Shown: positions 1 through 7,926, counted from the first letter of the stretch. The stretch is DNA of 14,704 bases from Prado023 sp964638055 (GCA_964638055.1 CAZWXF010000070.1:1-14704), one strand, 5' to 3'. Notes: a model not told the origin generated them from the sequence alone. Program-made: numbers and translations.

Positions 1-24
1 CAGGTTCGAATCCTGCCGGGGGCA
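1..24 (+). tRNA. 3' end of a tRNA, probably tRNA-Arg (partial)
   Basis: The window opens inside a tRNA. Bases 1-4 and 12-16 form the T stem around the loop TTCGAAT (5-11). Bases 17-23 (CGGGGGC) are the 3' acceptor strand and base 24 (A) is the discriminator. CCA is not encoded, as is common in actinobacteria. The missing 5' strand must read GCCCCCG, which suits actinobacterial tRNA-Arg. The anticodon lies outside the window, so the amino acid is an inference. Confidence 0.8.
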
Positions 25-39
25 CGTTACAGCACGTCA

Positions 40-56
40 GGGGCACTTCTTGCCCC
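40..56 (+). terminator. Hairpin just after the tRNA, possible terminator
   Basis: GGGGCA (40-45) pairs perfectly with TGCCCC (51-56) around a 5-nt loop, 15 nt after the tRNA discriminator base. There is no clear T-run, which is usual for GC-rich actinobacterial terminators. Its place directly after a tRNA gene makes a transcription-ending role likely, but this is inferred from structure and position only. Confidence 0.5.
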
Positions 57-160
57 GATGTCCCAGGTGCGGCGGCCCCCATCTGCCGACAGGGACCTCT
101 TCCAGCTGAGGCAGCCCTGCACGCTCTGGTTGGCGCTGCCGTGCACGAGCGGTGCGCTGG

Positions 161-280
161 GCGGGGTCTCGACGGGCTCGACCGGCGGGGTGTCGACGGG
201 CTCGACCGGCGGGGTCTCGACGGCTCGACCGGCGGGACGGGCTCGACCGGCGTGGGGGTCGACGGGCTCGACCCGCGGGG
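161..280. repeat. Degenerate tandem array of about 24-nt palindromic units
   Basis: About five head-to-tail units share the core TCGACGGGCTCGACC: 161-184 and 185-208 (24 nt each), 209-231 (23 nt), 232-249 (shortened to 18 nt) and 250-274 (diverged). Each full core contains TCGA twice around a short loop, so it can fold. The last unit folds best: GGGTCGA (256-262) pairs with TCGACCC (268-274). The array lies between the convergent tRNA and copper ATPase genes and may end transcription from both sides. Short repeats of this TCGAC/CTCGACC flavour are known between actinobacterial genes. No cas genes or unique spacers are present, so it is not CRISPR. Confidence 0.75.
256..274 (-). terminator. 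Hairpin downstream of the copper ATPase gene
   Basis: A perfect 7-bp stem with a 5-nt loop lies about 30 bp past the stop codon of the minus-strand copper ATPase gene. It is the last and best-folding unit of the repeat array. A terminator role is inferred from position; no T-run follows. Confidence 0.35.
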
Positions 281-303
281 TGCGTTGAGGCCTGCTGGAG
301 GGG

Positions 304-2982
304 TCAGACCTTGGCCGACCTCAGCCGCAGGGCGTTGGCGATCACCGACACGCTGGACAGGCTCATCGCCGCCGCCGCGATCACCGGGGAGAGGAGCAGC
401 CCCGTCGCGGGGTACAGGACGCCGGCGGCGATCGGGATTCCGACCGTGTTGTAGACGAACGCGAACGTCAGGTTCTGGCGCATGTTCCGCACCGTTGCCT
501 CGGAGATGTTGCGTGCTGTGGAGATGCCTCCCAGGTCACCGCGCAGGAGCGTCACCGCGGCGCTGCCGATGGCCACGTCGCTGCCGGTGCCCATGGCCAT
601 CCCCACGTCCGCCTGCGCCAGCGCGGGTGCGTCGTTGACCCCGTCGCCGGCCATCGCGACGATCTCGCCCGACCGCTGCAGCTCGGCGACGACCTGGAGC
701 TTGTCGTGGGGGTCGACCGACGCGTGGGTCTCGCTGAGTCCCAGGGCGTGGGCCACCTCGCCGGCGGCCTCCGCGGAGTCCCCGGTCGCCATGACGACCC
801 TCACCCCGGCGTCCTGAAGGCCTCGGACGGCCTGCGGCGTGGATGCCTTGATCGCATCGCCGAGCGCGATGACCCCGATCTCGTCCCCGGCCTCGCTGAC
901 ATGGATCAGGGTCTCGCCGGGCTGCCTGCCGGCGACCAGTGACTCGTCCTTGGCGATGTTGTGTCGGGCAAGCAGGGCGGCGTTCCCGACGATCACCAAC
1001 GATCCCCTGCTCGTCGCCTCGATGCCGTAGCCCGGGACGGCGCGGAACGACTCAGGCGCCTCCAGGTGCACGCCTCCGGCCTGGGCGGCCCGGTGAAGAG
1101 CCTTGGCCAGCGGATGCTCGCTGGCCAGGTTCGCGCTCGCGGCGACCGAGAGCACCTGATCGGCTGTCCGGCCCTCGGCCGCGACCACTCGGCGGACCGT
1201 CGGCTGGCCGACCGTCAGCGTGCCTGTCTTGTCCACGACGACTGCCGTGACCTCGCGGAGGCGCTCCATCGCGGCGGCGTCCGAGAACAGCACGCCGTGC
1301 TTGGCTCCCAGCCCGCTGGCCACCATCACCGACATCGGGGTAGCCAGGCCCAGCGCGCAGGGGCAGGCGATGATCAGCACGGACACCGCGTTGACCAGGC
1401 CGTAGCCCCAGGACGGGGCAGGACCGAGGAACCCCCACACCAGGAACGTCACGATCGCGATGACGATCACTCCGAGCACGAAGACGCCCGCCACCCGATC
1501 GGCCATCCGTTGCATCGGGGCCTTCGATCGCTGTGCCTGCGCGACCATCGCGACGACCCGCGACAGCACGCTGTCGGCGCCGACGGCAGTGGCGCGAATG
1601 ACCAGGCTTCCCTCGACGGCCATGGTGCCCCCGATGACCCCGTCAGCCTCCTCCTTGGCGACGGGCAGCGGCTCCCCGGTCAGCATGGACTCGTCCACCG
1701 CTGCGGCGCCCGACGTGACGACGCCATCCACCGGGACGCGCTCGCCCGGGCGGACGCGGACCGAGTCACCCACCACGACGCTGGCCAGGGGGACGTCCTC
1801 CTCGGTCCCGCTGGCCCGGATGACGCGCACGGTGGGCGGTGTGAGGGCCAGCAGCCCGCGTATGGCCGCGCCCGTGGCAGCCCGTGCCCGCAGCTCGAGC
1901 ACCTGCCCGACAAGGGTGAGCGTGACGATCGCGGATGCGGCCTCGAAGTAGACCGGCACCTCCCCGTGGTCGGTGAGGGCCTCCGGGAAGACCCCTGGTG
2001 CCACCGTGGCCACCACGCTGAACCAGAAGGCCGCCGAGACCCCGATGCCGATGAGGGTCCACATGTTCGGGTTGCCGGTCCGGATCGACTCCCAGCAGCG
2101 CACCAGGAACGGCCAGCCGGCCCACAGCACCACGGGCGCTGCCAGCGCCAGGGCGACCCAGGACATGGCTGCACCGGAGAACAGCATGGGAGCGACCATC
2201 ACCAGGACCGTGAGGGGAGCGGCGACCGTCAGGCGCCGGCGCATGTCCAGGTACGCCTCATCCGGCTCGTCGTCCTCACCCGGGGGCAGCGGGAGCACCG
2301 GCTCGAGGTGCATCCCGCAGATCGGGCACGATCCCGGCGCCGCTCGGATCACCTCGGGGTGCATCGGGCATGTCCACTGGCGCACCTGGGCGCTGGCGCC
2401 ACCGGGTGGCTCTGGCGCCCCGGACTCGCCGGTACCGGCGCCGGCGACGTGCTCATGGGCCAGGTCGTGAGAGTCCTCGGAGTGGGGCTGTCCAGCTTGC
2501 GGGTGGCCGTGGTCAGCGTGCCCGTGGTGGGAATGCCTGTGGTGGGCATGCCCGTGGTGGGGATCGTCACCTGCCGCGGCCGCGGGGACGAGGTGCATCC
2601 CGCAGATCGGGCACGACCCTGGACCGGGCTGGCTGACCTCGGGATGCATGGGACAGACGAAGGGTCCGGCAGGGGCGTCGGTCGGCAGCGGGAAGCTGGG
2701 CTTCATCTGGATCTGCAGCAGCTCCGGCTCGCCAGGGTCGCCGTGGTGATGGCCGTGAGCGCCGTGCTGGCTGTGGCCGTGCTCGTGTCCGTGGCTGTGC
2801 TCCCCGCTGGCTACGGCCTCACTCGGGAGCAGCCGCATCCCGCACCGGTGGCATGACCCAGGCGAGTCCTGACCGACGTCCGGATGCATCGGGCACACGT
2901 ATCGCGGCTCGCCACTGTGACCCTCCGGCGGCTCCCCAGCCGCCATTCCGTGCTCTCCCACCCCAAGCTCACGCATGCCCAT
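304..2982 (-). CDS. copA: Copper-exporting P1B-type ATPase with three N-terminal metal-binding modules
   Basis: This 892-residue membrane pump very likely exports Cu(I) at the cost of ATP. Three heavy-metal-binding motifs of the form CPMHP(D/E)V...PGSC..CGM lie near residues 28-51, 108-131 and 203-226, joined by His-rich linkers (61-80, 141-178). Eight membrane segments follow. The actuator TGE is at 435-437, CPC at 540-542 in the sixth helix, the phosphorylated DKTGT at 584-588, the HP motif at 623-624 and GDGVND at 779-784. YN (844-845) and MSLSS (873-877) fit Cu(I) selectivity. There is no GMxCxxC HMA domain. The reading frame stays open upstream to 3522, but that part is the shadow of the methyltransferase gene. 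Three ATGs are possible: 2982, 2976, and 2946, which has the best Shine-Dalgarno-like GGGAG. No copper regulator gene is visible next to it. Confidence 0.93.
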   Translation of the reverse strand: MGMRELGVGEHGMAAGEPPEGHSGEPRYVCPMHPDVGQDSPGSCHRCGMRLLPSEAVASGEHSHGHEHGHSQHGAHGHHHGDPGEPELLQIQMKPSFPLPTDAPAGPFVCPMHPEVSQPGPGSCPICGMHLVPAAAAGDDPHHGHAHHRHSHHGHADHGHPQAGQPHSEDSHDLAHEHVAGAGTGESGAPEPPGGASAQVRQWTCPMHPEVIRAAPGSCPICGMHLEPVLPLPPGEDDEPDEAYLDMRRRLTVAAPLTVLVMVAPMLFSGAAMSWVALALAAPVVLWAGWPFLVRCWESIRTGNPNMWTLIGIGVSAAFWFSVVATVAPGVFPEALTDHGEVPVYFEAASAIVTLTLVGQVLELRARAATGAAIRGLLALTPPTVRVIRASGTEEDVPLASVVVGDSVRVRPGERVPVDGVVTSGAAAVDESMLTGEPLPVAKEEADGVIGGTMAVEGSLVIRATAVGADSVLSRVVAMVAQAQRSKAPMQRMADRVAGVFVLGVIVIAIVTFLVWGFLGPAPSWGYGLVNAVSVLIIACPCALGLATPMSVMVASGLGAKHGVLFSDAAAMERLREVTAVVVDKTGTLTVGQPTVRRVVAAEGRTADQVLSVAASANLASEHPLAKALHRAAQAGGVHLEAPESFRAVPGYGIEATSRGSLVIVGNAALLARHNIAKDESLVAGRQPGETLIHVSEAGDEIGVIALGDAIKASTPQAVRGLQDAGVRVVMATGDSAEAAGEVAHALGLSETHASVDPHDKLQVVAELQRSGEIVAMAGDGVNDAPALAQADVGMAMGTGSDVAIGSAAVTLLRGDLGGISTARNISEATVRNMRQNLTFAFVYNTVGIPIAAGVLYPATGLLLSPVIAAAAMSLSSVSVIANALRLRSAKV

Positions 2983-3107
2983 CAGTCTGCCACCGGGGCC
3001 CGACACCCACTGAGGAGCGCGCGGAGCGACCACGGACGATGCCCGACATCCCCTCGCATCCGGCCACCGACGCTCGGTACGAGCAGTCCAGCCTTCGTGG
3101 GCATGCG

Positions 3108-3129
3108 GACGGGACCCCGCGGGTCCGTC
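3108..3129 (-). terminator. Hairpin downstream of the methyltransferase gene
   Basis: GGACCC (3112-3117) and GGGTCC (3121-3126) form a perfect inverted repeat with a 3-nt loop. The stem extends by GAC/GTC (3108-3110 and 3127-3129) if G3111 is bulged. It lies 50 bp past the stop of the minus-strand methyltransferase gene and about 130 bp upstream of the copper ATPase start. A terminator is the simplest reading, but an operator for the ATPase gene cannot be excluded. The rest of the 2983-3178 gap shows nothing I can name. Confidence 0.35.
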
Positions 3130-3178
3130 AGTCGCGCTCCCGGCCCGTCCCAGGCCAGCGGGCGTCCCTGCCAGAGGG

Positions 3179-4087
3179 CTACACGGCCACGGCGGCGAAC
3201 CTGAGCCGGCAGTAGTCCGCGACCCAGCGCCCCGAACCGAGCAGGCCACGGGCCTCCCCGTACTGGTCCACCAGTCGGCCCAGCTCCGCATGCAGGTGCT
3301 CGGGCACGACGGCCCACACCCCAGCGCGGAAGTGCCGCGTCCAGCCCGACGCGCCCACACCCGGTTCCAACGGCGTGGGTCGGCGGAACCACCAGGCCGA
3401 CTCCACGCGGAACCCGGCCTCCTCGAGCAGCGACGCCTGCTCGCCGATGGTCGGGTAGAAGTTCTCGGTGACGGCGACGTGGCCCAGGCCGAGGTCGTCG
3501 AGGGCCTCCCGCAACGCGGCATCCAGGGCTGCGATGTTGCCCGCCCCTCCCATCTCGGCGACGAAGCGCCCGCCCCGCCCCAGCACGCCGCGCACGTTCC
3601 GCAGCACCGGGAGCGCGGGGATCATCCAGTGCAGGGCCGCGTTGCTGAAGCAGGCGTCGAAGGGGTGCTCGACGCCGAGGCCGGCGAGGTCGAAGCTGCC
3701 AGCGTCAGCGCGGACGAACGACAGGTGGGAGCCGTCCACGTCGGCGCTGTCCGCGCGGGCCTTTGCCAGCATCTGCTCGTCAGCGTCCATCCCCACCACG
3801 CGGCAGCCGCGGCCGGCGATGGCCGCGGCATGCCGGCCGGTCCCGCAGCCCAGGTCCAGCACGGTCTCTCCGGGGCGAGGGTCGAGCAGGTCGATCAGGT
3901 CATCGCCCAGCCTCGAGACGAAGCCGAACGTCGTGGCGTACTGCGCCGCGTCCCACGGATTGTTGGCGGCGCCGATGGCGCCCCCTCCTGGTGCGGTCAA
4001 CGGGACGGCGTTCCGGGGATCGGCGTGGGCATCGGTCTCAGCCCCTGAGCCGGACCGTGGTGAAGGCTGAGCTGGCTCCATAGCCAT
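3179..4087 (-). CDS. SAM-dependent methyltransferase, class I (Tam-like)
   Basis: This protein of up to 302 residues has the Rossmann-like methyltransferase fold. Motif I is VLDLGCGTG (76-84), followed by an acidic residue after the second strand (VVGMDAD, D101) that should bind the ribose of SAM. The segment FSNAALHWM (147-155) resembles trans-aconitate 2-methyltransferase and related small-molecule enzymes, but the substrate cannot be told. The ATG at 4087 lies 50 bp inside the upstream nuclease gene and has no Shine-Dalgarno. An ATG at 4081 sits 8 nt after a possible -10 (TAACGT), and a TTG at 4000 would remove the overlap. The N-terminal 40 residues are low in complexity, so a later start is plausible. 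Fold certain, start and substrate uncertain. Confidence 0.85.
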   Translation of the reverse strand: MAMEPAQPSPRSGSGAETDAHADPRNAVPLTAPGGGAIGAANNPWDAAQYATTFGFVSRLGDDLIDLLDPRPGETVLDLGCGTGRHAAAIAGRGCRVVGMDADEQMLAKARADSADVDGSHLSFVRADAGSFDLAGLGVEHPFDACFSNAALHWMIPALPVLRNVRGVLGRGGRFVAEMGGAGNIAALDAALREALDDLGLGHVAVTENFYPTIGEQASLLEEAGFRVESAWWFRRPTPLEPGVGASGWTRHFRAGVWAVVPEHLHAELGRLVDQYGEARGLLGSGRWVADYCRLRFAAVAV

Positions 4088-5849
4088 GAACGTTACGAGC
4101 CCGCACGGACACGCGGTACGTGCCCTTCCCCAGCTTCCTGGACTGGCAGCTCAACGTCGGCGCGGTTGCGGTGCACGACCCCTTGGAGCGCCACCGCTTC
4201 CCCACCTTCTTGAGGATTCGCGCGCGGTAGGCCGACGCCGCCGGGCTTCCGTTGGCGATCGGCGTCGCCCACCAGACGGTCAGGCGGCGTCCTGTGGCGC
4301 TGACGCCGGGTGCCGCGGGGGCAGCCGGTCGGGTCGTCGGACGCTCCAGGGCGCCGCTGACCGGCAGGCCCCGGCAGGACTGTGATCCCCAGGCGCGGCA
4401 GTCCACCATCCGGCCGTTGAGGTGGGCCAGCGTCACCCGATCCCCCTTGTTCGCCAGCAGGCCATGGGAGAGGCCCAGGTGCGTGATGCCGGGCGCATCC
4501 AGCCCCGGTCCGACCATCACCTTGAGAGCGGCGCCCGGTGCCAACGTGGCCGTTGGGGCGAAGGGGAACTGCATGCCCCGGTGGATGAGCGCATAGCCGC
4601 CGAGGCGAACCGCGGCCGCCCCCGCGTTCTGGATGATCATGAATTCGCCCCCGGCCCGATCCCGACCCTGGGGGTTGTAGTGCACCGGACCGAAGCGGAG
4701 CTGTCCGACCAACGGATCCCTGCAGGCGCGTGGATCGCACGGGTAGTGGAACCAGGCCCGGAGGTTGCCCGTGGCGACCCCAGGCTGCCTGTCGAACACG
4801 TAGACGCCGTCGCCGGTGAACGTGGCTCCGGAGGGGTCGGCGTTGGGGAACATGTGGGGCGACCCGTTGAAGTAGAAGTCGCGCGCCGTGGGCCGCCCGG
4901 CCGTGCCCCGGCCCGACCAGATCCGCAGGTAGTCGCCCGGAGCGATCACGGTGCCGGCGGGCATCGTCGCGTAGGTCAAGGACGAGTCACGCACCACCCA
5001 CCCGCTGACGTCCAGCGGCTGGGTCGCCCCATTGAGCAGGATGACGTGCTCCTTGTTGGCATCGTCGCCTGCCGGATCGGAGACAGCCCAGACCCGCAGG
5101 GCGTTCGCCTGCGAACGGCCGCAGGCGTTCGGCCAGAAGAGCCCCTGCCGCGCGGAGGCAGCGGCGTCCACGAGTCGCCGGTACTCGAGGTTGTGGGCGT
5201 GCTCGGGCTTCTCCGGGTCGCGGGGGTTGAACGGGAACCACATCGCCTGCCCTCGCTGGAACACGGCCCGCGCTGCGTCGACCCATCGTCCGGAGCGGTC
5301 CTGGTAGTAGACGGTGCGGGTCAGGCGTCCCCCGGAGTACTGGCGCTCCACCGAAGCCGGTGAGATCGAGCGCAGCTGCACCCGGGTGCCCACCGGCAGC
5401 TGCTGGGCGAGGGTCTGCTTGGCGGCCGTGGCCCCGCACTGCTCGAGGTGGGCCCGGGTGTTGGAGCCGGCTGCGCCGGGGGTCTCGGGGGCCTGTATCC
5501 CGATCAGTCGTACGCGGCAGCCGTCGAGACGGCCGTCAGCCGGCATCACGCCACCCGGCGCACTGCGTTCCGAGCAGAAGCTCTGGGGTGCACGCGCCCC
5601 GGGAACTGTCGGCAGCGGTGGCGCGATCAGCCCGGGCGCCACGGCCGTGGTGATGTCGACCACCACGGTGTCGCCGTCCACCACGCGGCGAACGACGCCC
5701 ACCTCCCACGTCTGCTCCTGACCAGGGATCACCCTCGCCGCCGCCTTCGGTGCTGCGGATGACGTGCCAACCGACGTCGCGGGTGTCAGTCCCACGGCAA
5801 GGAGGGCGGCGGCCAGTGGCAGCACGGCGAGGCGGTTCCTGGCCGTCAT
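4038..5849 (-). CDS. Secreted nuclease-like protein: SNase domain, two lamin-tail domains, Fn3
   Basis: This 603-residue protein begins with a signal peptide (basic start, hydrophobic 7-22, Ala-rich cleavage region near 30-38). A staphylococcal-nuclease-like domain spans about 48-240: VVDGDTV (56-62), RLIGIQAPE (114-122) and GGRLTRTVYY (173-182). R114, E122 and R175 match the catalytic Arg35, Glu43 and Arg87 of SNase, and D60 matches Asp21. Asp40 is replaced by Q119. An insertion (about 68-110) carries extra Cys residues. Lamin-tail domains follow at about 252-370 and 384-490, then a fibronectin type III domain at about 510-601. The ATG at 5849 has a good AGGAG. The likely role is cleavage of extracellular DNA or RNA, with the tail domains binding nucleic acid or the surface. 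Domain calls are by eye. Confidence 0.88.
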   Translation of the reverse strand: MTARNRLAVLPLAAALLAVGLTPATSVGTSSAAPKAAARVIPGQEQTWEVGVVRRVVDGDTVVVDITTAVAPGLIAPPLPTVPGARAPQSFCSERSAPGGVMPADGRLDGCRVRLIGIQAPETPGAAGSNTRAHLEQCGATAAKQTLAQQLPVGTRVQLRSISPASVERQYSGGRLTRTVYYQDRSGRWVDAARAVFQRGQAMWFPFNPRDPEKPEHAHNLEYRRLVDAAASARQGLFWPNACGRSQANALRVWAVSDPAGDDANKEHVILLNGATQPLDVSGWVVRDSSLTYATMPAGTVIAPGDYLRIWSGRGTAGRPTARDFYFNGSPHMFPNADPSGATFTGDGVYVFDRQPGVATGNLRAWFHYPCDPRACRDPLVGQLRFGPVHYNPQGRDRAGGEFMIIQNAGAAAVRLGGYALIHRGMQFPFAPTATLAPGAALKVMVGPGLDAPGITHLGLSHGLLANKGDRVTLAHLNGRMVDCRAWGSQSCRGLPVSGALERPTTRPAAPAAPGVSATGRRLTVWWATPIANGSPAASAYRARILKKVGKRWRSKGSCTATAPTLSCQSRKLGKGTYRVSVRARNVHGYGASSAFTTVRLRG

Positions 5850-5989
5850 AGCTGCTCCTGGCGTCTCGGGGACGAGCCCGCTACCGGACGTTCGGCGCTG
5901 CGTGCATTCCGTGCGACGTGTCTGCGGCAGCGTGCAATCAATGCGCGCTCCTGCCGCGGTTGTCCTGCCGAGCCACGAGGATTCCGGCC

Positions 5990-6011
5990 GTCTTAGCGTG
6001 GTCTTAGTGTC
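5990..6011 (+). promoter_or_regulatory. Tandem 11-bp direct repeat upstream of the ABC exporter
   Basis: GTCTTAGCGTG (5990-6000) is followed directly by GTCTTAGTGTC (6001-6011), with 9 of 11 positions identical. It lies about 55-76 bp before the ATPase ATG and in the intergenic region shared with the divergent nuclease gene. Tandem half-sites with 11-bp spacing (TCTTAG-N5-TCTTAG) are the usual geometry for OmpR/PhoB-family response regulators. No such regulator gene is in the window, so the assignment is inference. Confidence 0.4.
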
Positions 6012-6065
6012 GGGTAGGTCCGTGTTGTGCTGTGAGCCGATCGTCGCGAAGCGGTTTGCCGCGGA

Positions 6066-7127
6066 ATGTCGGGGTCGGGTTGGATCGCCCCCGTGGTCGC
6101 CATCTCAGCCGACGGACTCGTCAAGGTCTTCCCCAGTCGGGGCGGTGAGGTCCGTGCGCTGGACGGCGTCGACCTGCATGTTCCGGAGGGGTCGGTGCTC
6201 GGGCTGCTGGGCCCGAACGGCGCCGGCAAGACGACGACGGTGCGCATCCTCACGACGCTGCTCACGGCCGATGCCGGTCACGCGAGGGTCAACGGAATCG
6301 ACGTGCATGCCGACCCGCAGGGTGTCCGGCGTTCCATCGGCCTGTCCGGGCAGTCGGCCGCCGTCGACGACTACCTGACCGGCCTCGAGAACCTCACGAT
6401 GATCGGGCGGCTGTACCACATGGGCAAGCCCGCTGCCCTGGAACGGGCGGCCGAGCTGCTGGAGCAGTTCGACCTGGTCGACGCGGCCGACCGGATCACC
6501 AAGACCTACTCGGGTGGGATGCGCCGTCGGCTCGACCTGGCCGGCGCCCTCGTGGCCAAGCCACCCATCCTCTTCCTCGACGAGCCGACCACCGGACTGG
6601 ACCCGCGCAGCCGCCTGGGCCTGTGGGACGTCATCGAGGACCTCGTCCGCTCGGGCACCACGGTCCTGCTGACCACGCAGTACCTCGACGAGGCCGACAA
6701 GCTGGCCGACACCATCGCGGTCGTGGACCGGGGCAGGGTCATCGCGCGGGGAACATCCGACGAGCTCAAGGCCCAGGTGGGTGGCGAGCGGCTCGCGGTC
6801 ACCGTGGGCCCAGGGCACCTGGACGCGGCACGGCGGATACTCGCCCGGATCGCGGTGGGTGCACTGGACGTCGACGAGCATGCGCGCATCGTCGTGGCCC
6901 CGGTGAGCGGTGGCTCGGCAGCCCTGCTCGAGGCGGTCCGCGCGTTCGACGACGAGGGAGTGGTCGTCCAGGACCTCGGCCTGCGCCGGCCCACGCTGGA
7001 CGACGTGTTCCTGCAGCTGACAGGACACCACGCCGAGGCGGAGGGGGGCTCCGACGATGCTGCGGCCGAGGATGGCGCAGTCCGCGGCCGACGCACGACG
7101 ACCACGAAGGGGACCGTCGATGAGTGA
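6066..7127 (+). CDS. ABC exporter ATP-binding protein, DrrA type
   Basis: This 353-residue cytoplasmic ATPase powers the permease encoded just downstream. From the ATG at 6066, Walker A is GPNGAGKTT (49-57), the signature YSGGM (148-152), Walker B ILFLDEP (168-174), and the switch region reads LLTTQYLDEAD (201-211). Gln in place of the switch His is common in the daunorubicin-resistance (DrrA) subfamily. The C-terminal region after about residue 235 fits the DrrA accessory domain. A GTG at 6093 would give a more typical N-terminus; neither start has a convincing Shine-Dalgarno. The stop overlaps the permease start by 8 bp, so the two are translationally coupled. Substrate unknown; drugs, lipids and antibiotics are all exported by this family. 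Confidence 0.9.
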   Translation: MSGSGWIAPVVAISADGLVKVFPSRGGEVRALDGVDLHVPEGSVLGLLGPNGAGKTTTVRILTTLLTADAGHARVNGIDVHADPQGVRRSIGLSGQSAAVDDYLTGLENLTMIGRLYHMGKPAALERAAELLEQFDLVDAADRITKTYSGGMRRRLDLAGALVAKPPILFLDEPTTGLDPRSRLGLWDVIEDLVRSGTTVLLTTQYLDEADKLADTIAVVDRGRVIARGTSDELKAQVGGERLAVTVGPGHLDAARRILARIAVGALDVDEHARIVVAPVSGGSAALLEAVRAFDDEGVVVQDLGLRRPTLDDVFLQLTGHHAEAEGGSDDAAAEDGAVRGRRTTTTKGTVDE

Positions 7128-7926
7128 CTTGGCCCAAGCGCTCACGGACACGCGAACGATCACCTGGCGCAACCTCACGCGACTGAGCCGACAGCCGGAC
7201 TCGATCTTCTTCGGGATCGTCCAGTCGGTCATGTTCGTGCTGCTGTTCGCGTTCGTCTTCGGGGGAGCCATTCTCGTCCCGGGTGGAGGCGACTACACCG
7301 AATACCTCATGGGCGGCATCTTCGTCCAGACGGTCTCCTTCACGTGCGCCACAACCTGCATCGCGATGGCAGACGACCTGTCCCGGGGCGTGTTCGACAG
7401 GTTCCGCTCCCTGCCGATGTCGCGCTCGGCCGTCCTGGCCGGGCGGACCTTCGCGGACCTTGCGTTCGCCGGCGTGACCACTGTGGCGATGGCAATCACC
7501 GGCGTCCTCGTGGGATGGCGGACCCACTCGTCGTACGTCGAGGTGCTCGCAGGCTTCGCCCTCCTGGCGCTCTTCGCGTACGCGTTCCTCTGGATCGGCA
7601 CCGTCATCGGCCTGACGGTCCGCAGCGTCGAGGTGGCCCAGACCGCGGGCCTCATCTGGCTGTTCCCGCTGACGTTCCTGTCCAATGCCTTCGTCCCGCT
7701 GGAGTCGATGGACAGCTGGGTGCGAACACTCGCGGAGTGGAACCCGATCAGCTCCGTCGTCGCCGCGATCCGGCTGCTCTTCGGCAACGTGCCGGAGACG
7801 TACCGGGCCAGCGACGCGTGGCCGATGCAGAACCCGGTGCTCGCCTCGGTCCTCTGGTGCCTGGTGATCCTGGCGGTCTTCGTCCCCCTGGGGATCTCCC
7901 GGTACCGCCGTGCCGCCTCGCGCTGA
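7120..7926 (+). CDS. ABC-2 type permease, DrrB type
   Basis: This 268-residue inner-membrane protein is the transport partner of the preceding ATPase. It starts with an amphipathic stretch (TITWRNLTRLSRQPD, about 11-25) typical of ABC-2 permeases, followed by about six hydrophobic segments. The middle one carries the LSRGVFDRFRSLPMSRSA loop that links helices in DrrB-like proteins. The open frame extends upstream to 7057, but the ATG at 7120 has AAGGGGA nine nt before it and overlaps the ATPase stop (ATGAGTGA), so it is preferred. Basic residues end the protein (RYRRAASR). The pair forms a two-gene exporter operon with no regulator gene beside it. Confidence 0.9.
   Translation: MSDLAQALTDTRTITWRNLTRLSRQPDSIFFGIVQSVMFVLLFAFVFGGAILVPGGGDYTEYLMGGIFVQTVSFTCATTCIAMADDLSRGVFDRFRSLPMSRSAVLAGRTFADLAFAGVTTVAMAITGVLVGWRTHSSYVEVLAGFALLALFAYAFLWIGTVIGLTVRSVEVAQTAGLIWLFPLTFLSNAFVPLESMDSWVRTLAEWNPISSVVAAIRLLFGNVPETYRASDAWPMQNPVLASVLWCLVILAVFVPLGISRYRRAASR

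Noticed and set aside
161..280. Possible CRISPR array
   Set aside because: Units are back to back without unique spacers, are uneven in length, and no cas gene is present.
1..303. tRNA-linked integration site of a genomic island
   Set aside because: No second copy of the tRNA 3' end, no integrase and no plasmid or phage gene was found in the window.
961..2856. A 631-codon open frame on the plus strand opposite the copper ATPase gene
   Set aside because: It is antisense to clear P-type ATPase motifs and lacks any recognisable domain. Long antisense frames are expected at this GC content.
2983..3178. CsoR-type copper operator or riboswitch upstream of the ATPase gene
   Set aside because: No clear match to the known CsoR palindrome and no conserved RNA fold was seen; only a GGACCC/GGGTCC hairpin is present.
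2983..3522. N-terminal extension of the copper ATPase frame to 1072 residues
   Set aside because: It overlaps the methyltransferase gene and the hairpin region, and the extra sequence looks like an Arg/Ser/Pro-rich shadow. The pump is complete from 2982 or 2946.
6666..6698. Gln instead of His in the ATPase switch as a sign of inactivity
   Set aside because: TTQYLDEAD is common in active DrrA-type ATPases.
7057..7119. Longer start of the DrrB-type permease
   Set aside because: The extra 21 residues lie inside the ATPase gene; the ATG at 7120 has a good ribosome binding site and typical overlap.
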